A stretch of 64,000 bases of DNA, from the NCBI RefSeq assembly GCF_019216885.1, contig NZ_JAAQRC020000001.1:3392501-3456500 (forward strand). Reading direction: 5' to 3'. The notes below the pieces were generated by a model, which was not told where the DNA came from, searched no databases, and saw nothing but the letters and a program-made list of their open reading frames with translations. Source of the DNA: Methylobacterium sp. SyP6R. Lineage in GTDB: Bacteria > Pseudomonadota > Alphaproteobacteria > Rhizobiales > Beijerinckiaceae. This document shows, in pieces, positions 55,252 through 63,261 of this stretch (position 1 is its first letter; each line of letters opens with the position of its first letter). A program made the position numbers and the translations under genes.

Positions 55252-55259
55252 TTTGTCGA

Positions 55260-55910
55260 TTAGCCACCGCGGCGGGTGGCGCTGGGCCCCGGCCGATGCC
55301 CGACCCACTGGACGTGCCGTGCGAGGATGGCGGCGGCGGCATCGACGTCGCCGGCCCGCAGGGCGACGAGGATCGCCCGGTGGTCGCGATCGGTCGGCGC
55401 CTCCCATTCGGCACGCCAGCCGGCGAACAGGAAGCGGGCGCTGGCGGCCTGGAGGTCGTCGATCGCCCGCAGGAGGCGCGGCATGCCGCAGGGGGCCAGA
55501 ATGAGGCGGTGGAAGCTCCGGTTGGCCTCCTCCCAGGCCTGGACGTCGCCGCCGGCCCGGTCGCCGGCCCGGGTCGCGTCCTCGGCCCGGTCGAGGATCG
55601 CCGGGGTGAGGTGCGGCGCGGCGTGGCGCAGGGCGAGCACCTCGAGGGCGGCGCGCATCTCGGCCACCTCGCGCACCTCCTCCGGGCTGAACCCCGCGAC
55701 GCGCACGCCCCGCCGCGGCTCGCTCACCACCAGCCCCTGCGCCTCCAGACGGCGGAAGGCTTCCCGCACCGGGACGTGGCTGGCGTCGAACTCCTCCGCC
55801 ACGGCGTCCTGCCGCAGGCGGGAGCCCGCCGCCAGGGCGCCGGAGATGATGCGCTCGGCGAGTGCCCGGCTAATCCGCAGGGCGATGGGTTCGTCCTTGG
55901 CTGTCGTCAT
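55260..55910 (-). CDS. bioR: BioR-type GntR-family biotin repressor
   Basis: A 216-residue GntR/FCD regulator. The N-terminal wHTH reads [20 protein letters not shown] then [20 protein letters not shown] and [20 protein letters not shown]. The C-terminal FCD domain has helices [16 protein letters not shown] and the metal-like His in [13 protein letters not shown] and [12 protein letters not shown]. Its position next to bioY/bioB, with BioR boxes upstream of both bioY and itself, identifies it as BioR, the alphaproteobacterial biotin repressor. Its own start is only 3 bp from the centre-left arm of a 20-bp palindrome, which implies strong autoregulation. Confidence 0.9.
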   Translation of the reverse strand: MTTAKDEPIALRISRALAERIISGALAAGSRLRQDAVAEEFDASHVPVREAFRRLEAQGLVVSEPRRGVRVAGFSPEEVREVAEMRAALEVLALRHAAPHLTPAILDRAEDATRAGDRAGGDVQAWEEANRSFHRLILAPCGMPRLLRAIDDLQAASARFLFAGWRAEWEAPTDRDHRAILVALRAGDVDAAAAILARHVQWVGHRPGPSATRRGG

Positions 55911-55928
55911 GGATTATCGATAATCCAT
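55909..55928. promoter_or_regulatory. BioR box in a 20-bp palindrome at the bioR start
   Basis: ATGGATTATCGATAATCCAT is a perfect 20-bp palindrome whose centre TTATCGATAA (55914-55923) matches the BioR consensus. It overlaps the bioR start codon and lies about 90 bp upstream of the divergent methyltransferase gene, so it could regulate both. Confidence 0.8.
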
Positions 55929-56009
55929 GACCATCGCGCCGTCACGCCGGCATGGCCGACCGGTGCCCCTCATGCGAGGCTCGGCCATCCGCGAATCGGG
56001 GAGGATGCG

Positions 56010-56714
56010 ATGGGCAACGGCTGGGACGAGTCCGCCGCCGCATGGATCGCCGATATGGGCGAGGCGGGCGATTTCGGCCGCAAACACGTGCTCGACTCAG
56101 CCATGCTTTCCAGGCTGCGGGGAAGGGGCTTCCGCCGCGCCCTCGATGTCGGCTGCGGCGAGGGCCGTTTCTGCCGGCGGATGCAGGATCTCGGGATCGC
56201 CCCGGTCGGAATCGATCCGACCGATGCGCTGCTGCACCGGGCCCGGGCCTGCGACCCGGAGGGCGTGTATCTGCCCGGCCGCGCGGAGTCGCTGCCCTTC
56301 GCCGACGGGGCCTTCGACCTCGTCGTCAGCTATCTCACGCTGATCGACATCCCGGACATTCGCGCGGCGATCCCCGAGATGGCCCGGGTGCTGGCGCCCG
56401 GCGGGACGCTCCTGATCGCCAACCTGAACAGCGTCGCCACGGCTGGCGGCTGGAGGCAGGACGATGACGGCGTTCGGCGTTTCCGGATCGACGATTACCT
56501 GGAGGAGCGGGGGGAGTGGGCCGCGTGGCGCGGCATCCGCGTCCGCAACTGGCACCGGCCGCTCTCGCTCTACCTGGGCCTGCTGCTCGGGCAGGGGCTG
56601 GTCTTGCGCCACTTCGACGAGCCGGCGCCGCAGGGCGGCGACCCGGCCAAGGCCGCGCGCTACCGGCGGGTACCGTGGTTCGTGACGATGGAATGGGAGA
56701 AGCCGGCGGGGTGA
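56010..56714 (+). CDS. Class I SAM-dependent methyltransferase
   Basis: A 234-residue methyltransferase. Motif I is RALDVGCGEGRFCRRMQDLG, followed by PVGIDPTDALLHRARA (motif II acidic residue), a post-I segment FADGAFDLVVSYLTLIDIPD and EMARVLAPGGTLLIANLNSV. This is the Methyltransf_11 type. The substrate is unknown. GAGGAT precedes the ATG. It is divergent from bioR and downstream of the BioR palindrome, which makes a link to biotin metabolism conceivable, for example a BioC-like role, but it lacks obvious BioC-specific features. Confidence 0.85.
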   Translation: MGNGWDESAAAWIADMGEAGDFGRKHVLDSAMLSRLRGRGFRRALDVGCGEGRFCRRMQDLGIAPVGIDPTDALLHRARACDPEGVYLPGRAESLPFADGAFDLVVSYLTLIDIPDIRAAIPEMARVLAPGGTLLIANLNSVATAGGWRQDDDGVRRFRIDDYLEERGEWAAWRGIRVRNWHRPLSLYLGLLLGQGLVLRHFDEPAPQGGDPAKAARYRRVPWFVTMEWEKPAG

Positions 56715-56832
56715 GGGGGGCAAGGCGGCTCAAAGCCAAGTTGCACGTTCCGGCTTCTGTCTCCGGAACGATCTGATGGCCGGTGTTCTCCGTCCCATCC
56801 GCAACCTCATCCTGAGGTGCGACCGGAGGGAG

Positions 56833-56885
56833 CCTCGAAGGAGGGCTCCAGGGATCGCGATGACTTCTGGAGCCCTCTTTCGAGG
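56833..56885. repeat. Palindromic intergenic repeat (family C)
   Basis: CCTCGAAGGAGGGCTCCAG (56833-56851) pairs with 56867-56885 with one wobble, around a 15-base loop. The motif CTCATCCTGAGGTGC upstream and the GGGCTCCAG...CTGGAGCCC core look like a dispersed alphaproteobacterial repeat. The rest of the gap 56715-57255 has a lone half-copy of the family A motif near 56962-56986 (CCCTCTCCCC...GGGGAGAGG) and no gene; a short ORF at 56909-57241 was not accepted. Confidence 0.7.
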
Positions 56886-57255
56886 TCAGCCGATTTTCGA
56901 TCGACTAAATGGAAACCGATCTCACGCAGCTGATTTTACAGCTGAATTTTGAGCACAGGATCCCCCTCTCCCCGCCCGTGGGGAGAGGAGAGAACCCGAG
57001 CCAGAACGAGAACTGCCTTCGACGGCTGCAACGGGGACAGACAGCCGCAGCTTCGCTTCAGTCGCCAGGGACCGCGAAGCCGGTGACGAACTGGTACGGT
57101 TTCTGGAAGATCGCGTCCGGAAACCGTGTCACGAGCCCGCGCGGTGAAGCCGTACGCTTCACACGCCTGAGCGACGCAGATCTCCGCATCGCGAACGCGA
57201 TTGCGCAGCAATCGCCGAGCGATCAATCAGACAGCGTATGACGCGGCCCTCCGCC

Positions 57256-58575
57256 TCACGCCCCCGGCCAGGCCGGCCGCGCGATTCCGAGGTGATCGCG
57301 CAGGGTGGTGCCCTCGTATTCGGTGCGGAACAGACCGCGCTCCTGCAGGATCGGCACCACCTCGGCCACGAAGTCGTCGAGGCCGCCCGGGAAGTAGGGC
57401 GGCATCACGTTGAAGCCGTCGGCCGCCTCCCCCTCGAACCATTCCTGCATCCGGTCGGCGATGTCGGTGGCGGTGCCGAGCACGATGTGGTGGCCGCGGC
57501 CGGCCGCGACGCGCAAGGCGAGCTGGCGGATCGTCAGGCCCTCGCGGCGGGCGAGCTCGGTCAGCAATTCGGCGCGGCTGCGCAGCTGGTCGGAGACCGG
57601 CAGGTCGGGCAGCGGCCCGTCGAGGTCGTAAGCGGACAGGGAATGGCCGATGCGCTCCTCGAGCAGCGGCATCGCGCTCGCGATCGGGGTCCAGCGGTCG
57701 AGCTCGCTCAGCTTCTCGCTCGCCTCCTTGAGGCTGCGCCCGACCACCGGCAGGAAGCCCGGCATCACCGCGACCGAGGCGGGATCGCGCCCGAAGCCGG
57801 CGACCCGGGCCTTCAGGCTGCGGTAGAAGGCCTGCGCCTCGGCCAGGCTCGCCTGGGCGGTGAACACGATGTCGGCGGCCCGCGCCGCGAGATCCTGGCC
57901 GGGCCCCGAGGAGCCGGCCTGGATCAGCACCGGGTGCCCTTGCGGCGAGCGCGGGATGTTGAGCGGGCCCTTCACCGAATAGTATGTGCCGGCATAGTCG
58001 AGTACCCGCACCTTGGCCGGGTCGGCATAGACGCCGCGTTCCTTGTCCTTCGGGAAGGCGTCGTCGGCCCAGCTGTCCCACAGGCCGCGCACCACCTCGA
58101 CGAACTCTTCCGCGATGGCGTAGCGGGCGTCGTGCTCGGGATGGCTCTTGGAAAAGTTGTTGGCCGAGCGCGCGTAGGAGGTGGTCACGATGTTCCAGGC
58201 CGCGCGGCCGTGGCTCAGGTGATCGATCGACGCGAAGGCGCGGGCGAGGTGGTAGGGCTCGCCGTAGGTCGTGGAGGCAGTGGCCGCGAGGCCGATCCGC
58301 TCGGTCACCATGGCGAGCGCGCCGAGCAGGGTCAGCGGCTCGAACCGGGCGATCATCGAGGGGTGGGCGTCGACGCCGCTGGTCAGGCCGTCGGCGAGGA
58401 ACACCATGTCGAACTTCGCGGCCTCGGCCGCCTTCACCACCCGGAGCAGCAGGTCGAGATTCTCGCTGCCCGATTCGGCGTCGGCATGGCGCCAGCCGGA
58501 GACGTGGTGGCCGGCGCCCTGGAGGAAGAGACCGAGATGCATGCGGCGGGGGACGGACGATGACTGGGCGGTCAT
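57256..58575 (-). CDS. Flavin-dependent monooxygenase, LLM class, NtaA/SnaA/DszA type
   Basis: A 439-residue bacterial luciferase-like monooxygenase using reduced FMN. It starts with MHLGLFLQGAGHHVSGWRHA and has FDMVFLADGLTSGVDAHPSM, ERIGLAATASTTYGEPYHLA, RAFASIDHLSHGRAAWNIVT then TSYARSANNF, and VLIQAGSSGPGQDLAARAA, all typical of the NtaA/SnaA/DszA subgroup. Members oxidise sulfur, nitrogen or sulfonate compounds such as dibenzothiophene sulfone, nitrilotriacetate or methanesulfonate. AAGG precedes ATG 58575. It is last in a six-gene operon with an ABC transporter and a PrpD-type protein; a reductase partner is not encoded here. Confidence 0.9.
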   Translation of the reverse strand: MTAQSSSVPRRMHLGLFLQGAGHHVSGWRHADAESGSENLDLLLRVVKAAEAAKFDMVFLADGLTSGVDAHPSMIARFEPLTLLGALAMVTERIGLAATASTTYGEPYHLARAFASIDHLSHGRAAWNIVTTSYARSANNFSKSHPEHDARYAIAEEFVEVVRGLWDSWADDAFPKDKERGVYADPAKVRVLDYAGTYYSVKGPLNIPRSPQGHPVLIQAGSSGPGQDLAARAADIVFTAQASLAEAQAFYRSLKARVAGFGRDPASVAVMPGFLPVVGRSLKEASEKLSELDRWTPIASAMPLLEERIGHSLSAYDLDGPLPDLPVSDQLRSRAELLTELARREGLTIRQLALRVAAGRGHHIVLGTATDIADRMQEWFEGEAADGFNVMPPYFPGGLDDFVAEVVPILQERGLFRTEYEGTTLRDHLGIARPAWPGA

Positions 58576-58594
58576 GACGGCGCCTTTCAGGTGA

Positions 58595-59926
58595 TCAGGA
58601 ACGGCTCTGGCCGAGCAAGGCAAGAAGGCGGGCGAGGTCGGCGTCGTCGTCCATCCGGGCGACGAGGTCCGGGATTCCGGAAAAGATTTCGGCGCCCCCG
58701 GTCGCGTCGCGGAATTTTTCGCGCGCATCGGTCAGGCCCGGCAGGCCCTCGATCCGCCGGCTCATATGCCTGCCATCCCTGAGGGTGACGTCGAGGACCA
58801 CGAACCGGGTCGCAGGGTCGGCCGACAGGCGCGGCGCCGCCTCGTCGTGGCGGCGCGAGACGCGGGCCGCGAGCACCGCGAGGTCCGGCCGCACCGGCCG
58901 CTCATCGAAATGACCGATGCCGAGCGCGCCGTCGGTCAGCGCGGCGGCGAAGACGTATTCCGGGCTGAATCGCGCCTCGATACCGGTGGTCGGGCGCGAG
59001 ACGACGAGGGCCGCGTCGCCGCCGGGCGGGAAGGTGAGGGCGACGGAATCGACCGCCTCCGCCCGCAAGGCATCCGCCTCGCGAAGCGCGAGCGCCCCGA
59101 CCGCCACCGGGTGCGCCGCCGTGCAGCACGGGAACGCCTTCAGGGTGAGGCCCGGCGTGAGGATCTGCCACGGCTCGCCCCAGCCGGCGAGCAGGCGGTC
59201 CGGCGCCGTCGCGCCGAACCCGAAGGCGTCGAGGAAGCCGATCGGGCCGTCGAGGAAGGCCGGCGCGCCGGAGAGACCCGCTTGCGCGAGGCACGCCGCC
59301 GTCAGCCCGGCGCGGGCGGCGAGGCCGGCATGGAGCGGCTTGGCGTCGGTGCCGAATTGCAGCCGCAGTCCCGCCGATTGCGTCGCGGCAAGCCCGAGCG
59401 CCACCGCGATCGTGTCGGGGTGTAAGCGCAGCAGATGCGCGACCGCCGCCGCGGCGCCGACGGGCCCGAGGGTCGCGGTGGCGTGGAAGCCGGTCTCGTA
59501 GTGGCGCGCGCCGAGCGCGAGGCCGAGCCGAGCCATCGCCTCCAGGCCGACGATGTAGGCGGCGATCAGGTCGCGGGCCGCGACCGGGTGAGTGCCGGCG
59601 AGGGCCAGGAGGGCCGGCAGGATCACCACCGTCGGGTGGCCGCGGACGCTGGCATGCACGTCGTCGTAATCGAGAACGTGGCCGCTATGCCCGTTGACGA
59701 GGGCGGCGGTGAAGGGGTCGGCGCGCCCGGACCGGCCGATGAGCACCGACGGGCCGATGCCGGCCCTGAGCGTCTCGACCAGGAGCCCGGTCGAGCGGTC
59801 GTCGGCGCCGCCGAGCGCGCAGGCGAGGAGGTCGAGGATCGCGAGCCGCGCCGCGACGATGGCCTCTTCCGAGGGCTTCGCGGTGGCGATGGCGACGGCG
59901 AAGCCGTGGGTGAGCGAAGTCGTCAT
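58595..59926 (-). CDS. MmgE/PrpD family protein
   Basis: A 443-residue protein of the MmgE/PrpD fold (2-methylcitrate dehydratase-like). Seen are LAILDLLACALGGADD, GHSGHVLDYDDVHASVRGHP, YETGFHATATLGPVGAAAAV, GLAATQSAGLRLQFGTDAKP then LHAGLAARAG, and FKAFPCCTAAHPV-like (TLKAFPCCTAAHP). The family includes dehydratases, isomerases and other lyases of carboxylic acids, many uncharacterised. No methylcitrate-cycle genes are near, so PrpD itself is unlikely. It lies 19 bp upstream of the monooxygenase gene and 4 bp after the ABC ATPase gene, implying a shared catabolic pathway. Confidence 0.9.
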   Translation of the reverse strand: MTTSLTHGFAVAIATAKPSEEAIVAARLAILDLLACALGGADDRSTGLLVETLRAGIGPSVLIGRSGRADPFTAALVNGHSGHVLDYDDVHASVRGHPTVVILPALLALAGTHPVAARDLIAAYIVGLEAMARLGLALGARHYETGFHATATLGPVGAAAAVAHLLRLHPDTIAVALGLAATQSAGLRLQFGTDAKPLHAGLAARAGLTAACLAQAGLSGAPAFLDGPIGFLDAFGFGATAPDRLLAGWGEPWQILTPGLTLKAFPCCTAAHPVAVGALALREADALRAEAVDSVALTFPPGGDAALVVSRPTTGIEARFSPEYVFAAALTDGALGIGHFDERPVRPDLAVLAARVSRRHDEAAPRLSADPATRFVVLDVTLRDGRHMSRRIEGLPGLTDAREKFRDATGGAEIFSGIPDLVARMDDDADLARLLALLGQSRS

Positions 59927-59930
59927 CCGG

Positions 59931-60713
59931 TCAGATCCCTTCGCCGGGCTGTACCGCCTCGCGGTCGCCCAGCCCGCGCACGAATTGCCGGATGCGCGGG
60001 TTCTGCGAGCGGTGGAAGATCTGCTCGGGCGGGCCGTCCTCGACGATGCGGCCGTTCTCGGTGAAGACGATCCGGTCGCTGATCTCTTCGGCGAAGCGCA
60101 TCTCGTGGGTGACGAGGAGACTGGTCATGCCCTCGCGCACCAGCCCGCGGATCACCGCCAGCACCTCGCCGACCGTCTCGGGGTCGAGGGCCGAGGTCAC
60201 CTCGTCGAACAGCACCAGGTCCGGCCGCATGGCGAGCGCCCGGGCGATGGCGACCCGCTGCTGCTGCCCGCCGGAGAGCTGGCCCGGATAGGCCGCGACC
60301 TTGTCGGCGAGGCGCACCCGCTCCAGCAGGGCGCGGGCATGGCGCTCGGCCTCGGCCCGCTTCTCCTTGAGGATGCGGACCGGCGCGATGGTGATGTTGT
60401 CGAGCACGGTGAGGTGCGGAAACAGGTTGTATTGCTGGAACACGATGCCGATGCGCTTGCGCAACGCGATGCGTTCGGCCTCGGTCCGAAGCGTATCGAC
60501 CCGCACGCCGTTGACGGTGATTCTGCCCGAACTCGGCGCGAGCAGCGCGTTGATGCAACGCAGGATCGTCGACTTGCCGGAGCCCGACGGGCCGATGATC
60601 GACACCGCCTCGCCGCGGGCGACATTCAGGTCGATGCCCTTCAGCACCTCGTTTTGCCCGAAGCTCAGATGCACGTCCTCGAGGGCGACGAGGGGAGGAG
60701 ATGGTGCGGTCAT
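59931..60713 (-). CDS. Polar amino acid-type ABC transporter ATPase
   Basis: A 260-residue ATP-binding subunit. Walker A is GPSGSGKST, Q-loop QQYNLFPHLTVL, signature LSGGQQQRVAIARAL, Walker B DLVLFDEVTSALDPE, and the switch His in LLVTHEMRFAEEISD. The sequence is of the GlnQ/HisP/ArtP type. ATG 60713 was chosen; a TTG at 60734 would overlap the upstream permease. It belongs to a minus-strand operon of binding protein, two permeases, ATPase, MmgE/PrpD and monooxygenase. Confidence 0.93.
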   Translation of the reverse strand: MTAPSPPLVALEDVHLSFGQNEVLKGIDLNVARGEAVSIIGPSGSGKSTILRCINALLAPSSGRITVNGVRVDTLRTEAERIALRKRIGIVFQQYNLFPHLTVLDNITIAPVRILKEKRAEAERHARALLERVRLADKVAAYPGQLSGGQQQRVAIARALAMRPDLVLFDEVTSALDPETVGEVLAVIRGLVREGMTSLLVTHEMRFAEEISDRIVFTENGRIVEDGPPEQIFHRSQNPRIRQFVRGLGDREAVQPGEGI

Positions 60714-60723
60714 GTGTCCGGAC

Positions 60724-61494
60724 TCATCGCGCAAGCCGCCGCTCGAGCCGCTGCGTGAGGCGCGAGACCGGGTAGCAGAACAGGAAGAAGGCGAAGAGCA
60801 CGGTGACGTAGGTGAGCACCGTGAAGTCGGTGCGGCTCACCGCCGTGCTGGCATCGGTCGCAGCATGCAGCAGTTCGTGGACGCCGACGAGCGAGGCGAG
60901 CGCCGTGCCCATGCAGATCGAGGCAGTGAGATTCATCCAGGGCGGCAGGGCGCGACGCAGGCACTGGGGCAGGATGATGAAGCGCAGGGCCTCGATCCGC
61001 GAGAAGCCGAGGCCCTTGGCGGCATCCCATTGCGGCGTCGGGATGGATTGCAGGGCGCCGCGGGTGATCTCGGCGGTGTGGGCGCTCGCCGGAATCGCCA
61101 GGCCGATCACCGCCTTCACCCAGTCGGGAAACGGGATGTAGTGGCCCAACGCAACGATCTCGAACGGAAAGATGTAGGTGGTGGCAAAGATCAGCACGAG
61201 GTGCGGGGCATTGCGAAACACCTGCACGTAGGCGACGGCCGGCGCCCGCACGAGCCGCATCTGGCTGAGCTCCATCGCCCCGAGCGCGACGCCGGCGAGC
61301 GTGCCCAACGCCATGGCGAGCACGCTGATGAGGATGTTCATGGCAAAGCCGCGGGCGAGGTAGGGCAGCCATTCGAGGAGGAGCCGCGCCAGCGACGGAT
61401 CGAGGACGAGCCAGAGCGCGACCGCGGCACAGAACCCGGCGGCCATGACGAGCGGCGCCGACGAGGGCCGCGCGGAAGGAGAGATCGCCGTCAC
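60724..61494 (-). CDS. ABC transporter permease (polar amino acid type)
   Basis: A 256-residue inner-membrane subunit with about five hydrophobic segments. The HisM/GlnP-type motif is seen in ELSQMRLVRAPAVAYVQVFR, NAPHLVLIF, and the EAA-type loop EITRGALQSIPTPQWDAAKG then LGFSRIEALRFIILPQCLRR. GTG 61494 overlaps the upstream permease stop (GTGA). It pairs with the other permease to form the channel of an uptake system for an unknown polar substrate. Confidence 0.9.
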   Translation of the reverse strand: MTAISPSARPSSAPLVMAAGFCAAVALWLVLDPSLARLLLEWLPYLARGFAMNILISVLAMALGTLAGVALGAMELSQMRLVRAPAVAYVQVFRNAPHLVLIFATTYIFPFEIVALGHYIPFPDWVKAVIGLAIPASAHTAEITRGALQSIPTPQWDAAKGLGFSRIEALRFIILPQCLRRALPPWMNLTASICMGTALASLVGVHELLHAATDASTAVSRTDFTVLTYVTVLFAFFLFCYPVSRLTQRLERRLAR

Positions 61495-62231
61495 TGCCCG
61501 TATCCCGGCACCGCCAGCCGCCGCTCGACCGCGGCGCCGAACCGCGCCACCGCGAGATTGATGGCGCTGAAGAACAGGAGCAGCACGATCATCAATTCGA
61601 CGACGTTGTCGCGCTGGGTCCAGATCATCAGCGAGGCGTAGGTGATCTCGTTGACCGCGACGGCGTAGCCGATGGTCGTGAGCTTCACCAGGTTGACGAG
61701 GTTGTTGACGATCGCCGGCAAAGCCGTGCGGACAGCCAGCGGCAGTTCGACCACCCGCAGCACCTCCAGCCGCGAGAAGCCTAACCCCCGGGCGGCCTCG
61801 ACGGTGGCTGCCGGCACCGCCTCGATCCCGCCGCGCAGGGCCTCGGCATGGAGCGCCGCGACGTGCAGGCTGATGACCGCGACGAGCCAGAAATAGGCGC
61901 CGAGCGGGTTGTTCTGCGCGCCACCCAGCGCCTGCGAGATCAGCATGTTGACCACGAGCACCGTGAACATCAGCTGGACCAGCGTCGGGGTGTTGCGGGT
62001 GAGCTCGACATAGGCCCGCGCCGGCCCGGCGAGCCAGGGCCGGTTCGAGGTCAGCGCCGCCGCCAGTCCCACGCCGCAAACGAGGCTGAGCGGGATGGTC
62101 AGCGCGACGAGGACGAGCGTCGTCGTCATCCCGTCGAGCCACATCCGCAGCTCGAACGGGCTCGTCAGGAAGTCGAAATTGAGCCCGACCTGGGCCGCCA
62201 GGGCGATGAAGCCCCGGACCGCGTCCTGCAT
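61491..62231 (-). CDS. ABC transporter permease (polar amino acid type)
   Basis: A 246-residue inner-membrane subunit. It begins MQDAVRGFIALAAQVGLNFD and has the HisM-type signatures YVELTRNTPTLVQLMFTVLV, AEALRGGIEAVPAATVEAAR then GLGFSRLEVLRVVELPLAVR. Its stop overlaps the second permease start by 4 bp. It lies 34 bp after the binding-protein gene, with which it shares the operon. Confidence 0.92.
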   Translation of the reverse strand: MQDAVRGFIALAAQVGLNFDFLTSPFELRMWLDGMTTTLVLVALTIPLSLVCGVGLAAALTSNRPWLAGPARAYVELTRNTPTLVQLMFTVLVVNMLISQALGGAQNNPLGAYFWLVAVISLHVAALHAEALRGGIEAVPAATVEAARGLGFSRLEVLRVVELPLAVRTALPAIVNNLVNLVKLTTIGYAVAVNEITYASLMIWTQRDNVVELMIVLLLFFSAINLAVARFGAAVERRLAVPGYGQ

Positions 62232-62265
62232 CCTGGTATCGCCTTGCCGGAGTCGCCTTGCCCGT

Positions 62266-63126
62266 TCAGCGCGCCGCCGAGAGCGTCTTCTGCTGCTCTT
62301 CGATGAAGGCCGTGTTGAGGAGCCGGTTGGCCTTGGCGATCTCCAGGAGCTTGCCGGAGGCGATCAGCTCGCGCAGGGCCTTGTCGAGGACGGCCGCGGT
62401 GTCCTTCTCGCCCTTGCGGATCCACACCACCGAATCGGCCGGCACGATCTCGGTCGGGATCAGGATGCCGTAATCCCTCCACTCGTCGGCCCGGTCCTCG
62501 AGCATCAGGCCGAGCGTGGCACCGGTATGGACCGCCACCACGCAGGTGCCGCCCTTCAGCGCCAGCAGCGATTCCGGCTGGCTCGGCAGGCCCTTCACCA
62601 CCGCGCCGTATTGCTCGATCAAGGGCTGGGTGAAGTTCGAGCCCTGCGACACGCAGACCGGCTTGCCCTTCAGGTCGGCCCAATCCTTGATCCCGCTATC
62701 CTTGCGGCCGATCGCGGCGCCGCCGGCGCGGTCGAACACGGTGGGCGGAAAGTCCATGATCTTCGCTCGGTCCTCGGTGACCTGCATGTTGGCGAGGAGC
62801 GCATCGACCTTGCCCTGCTGCAGGAACTGCACCCGGTTCGGCGGCGTCACCGTGACGGTCTCGAGCGCCACGCCGAGTTTGTCCGCCAGCGCCCGGGCGA
62901 GGTCGATGTTGAAGCCCTTCTGCTCCTGCGTCTTCGGGTCGATGGAGCCGAACGGCGCGCCCGACAGGATGACCCCGACGGTGAACTTCCCCTTGGCCTT
63001 GATCCGGTCGAGCGTGGCATCGGCCTGGGCCCCCGAGATACCGGCGAGCAGGGCGGCGAGGAGAGCGGCGGCGCGCAAAGGGGTCTTCTTGCCGGTCGTC
63101 TTGGTGCCGGTCGTCTTGCGGATCAT
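62266..63126 (-). CDS. ABC transporter substrate-binding protein (SBP_bac_3 type)
   Basis: A 286-residue periplasmic protein with a signal peptide (RAAALLAALLAGISGAQADA, preceded by a Lys/Thr-rich N-terminus). The SBP_bac_3 fold is seen in KFTVGVILSGAPFGSIDPKT, GFNIDLARALADKLGVALET, NRVQFLQQGKVDALLANMQV and TEDRAKIMDFPPTVFDRAGG. This family binds amino acids, opines or similar small polar compounds. It is the first gene of the six-gene operon and fixes its substrate range, but the ligand cannot be read from sequence. Confidence 0.92.
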   Translation of the reverse strand: MIRKTTGTKTTGKKTPLRAAALLAALLAGISGAQADATLDRIKAKGKFTVGVILSGAPFGSIDPKTQEQKGFNIDLARALADKLGVALETVTVTPPNRVQFLQQGKVDALLANMQVTEDRAKIMDFPPTVFDRAGGAAIGRKDSGIKDWADLKGKPVCVSQGSNFTQPLIEQYGAVVKGLPSQPESLLALKGGTCVVAVHTGATLGLMLEDRADEWRDYGILIPTEIVPADSVVWIRKGEKDTAAVLDKALRELIASGKLLEIAKANRLLNTAFIEEQQKTLSAAR

Positions 63127-63261
63127 GGACGGTCTCGCGGTGTCTCGGCGCCGGGCGGCACCCTGCCGGGCCGCGGCGGCCCGGTCTCGGTCTCTCGCGC
63201 GGCATACCCGAATGCCGTCCGGGTTTGTAGGGCCCGGCCTGTTATTCCCTGCCGGGGCGCC

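Noticed and set aside
56909..57241. 110-codon plus-strand ORF in the gap before the monooxygenase gene
   Set aside because: It begins in a palindromic repeat region, has no ribosome site or family resemblance, and the opposite strand is equally open. I judged it non-coding.
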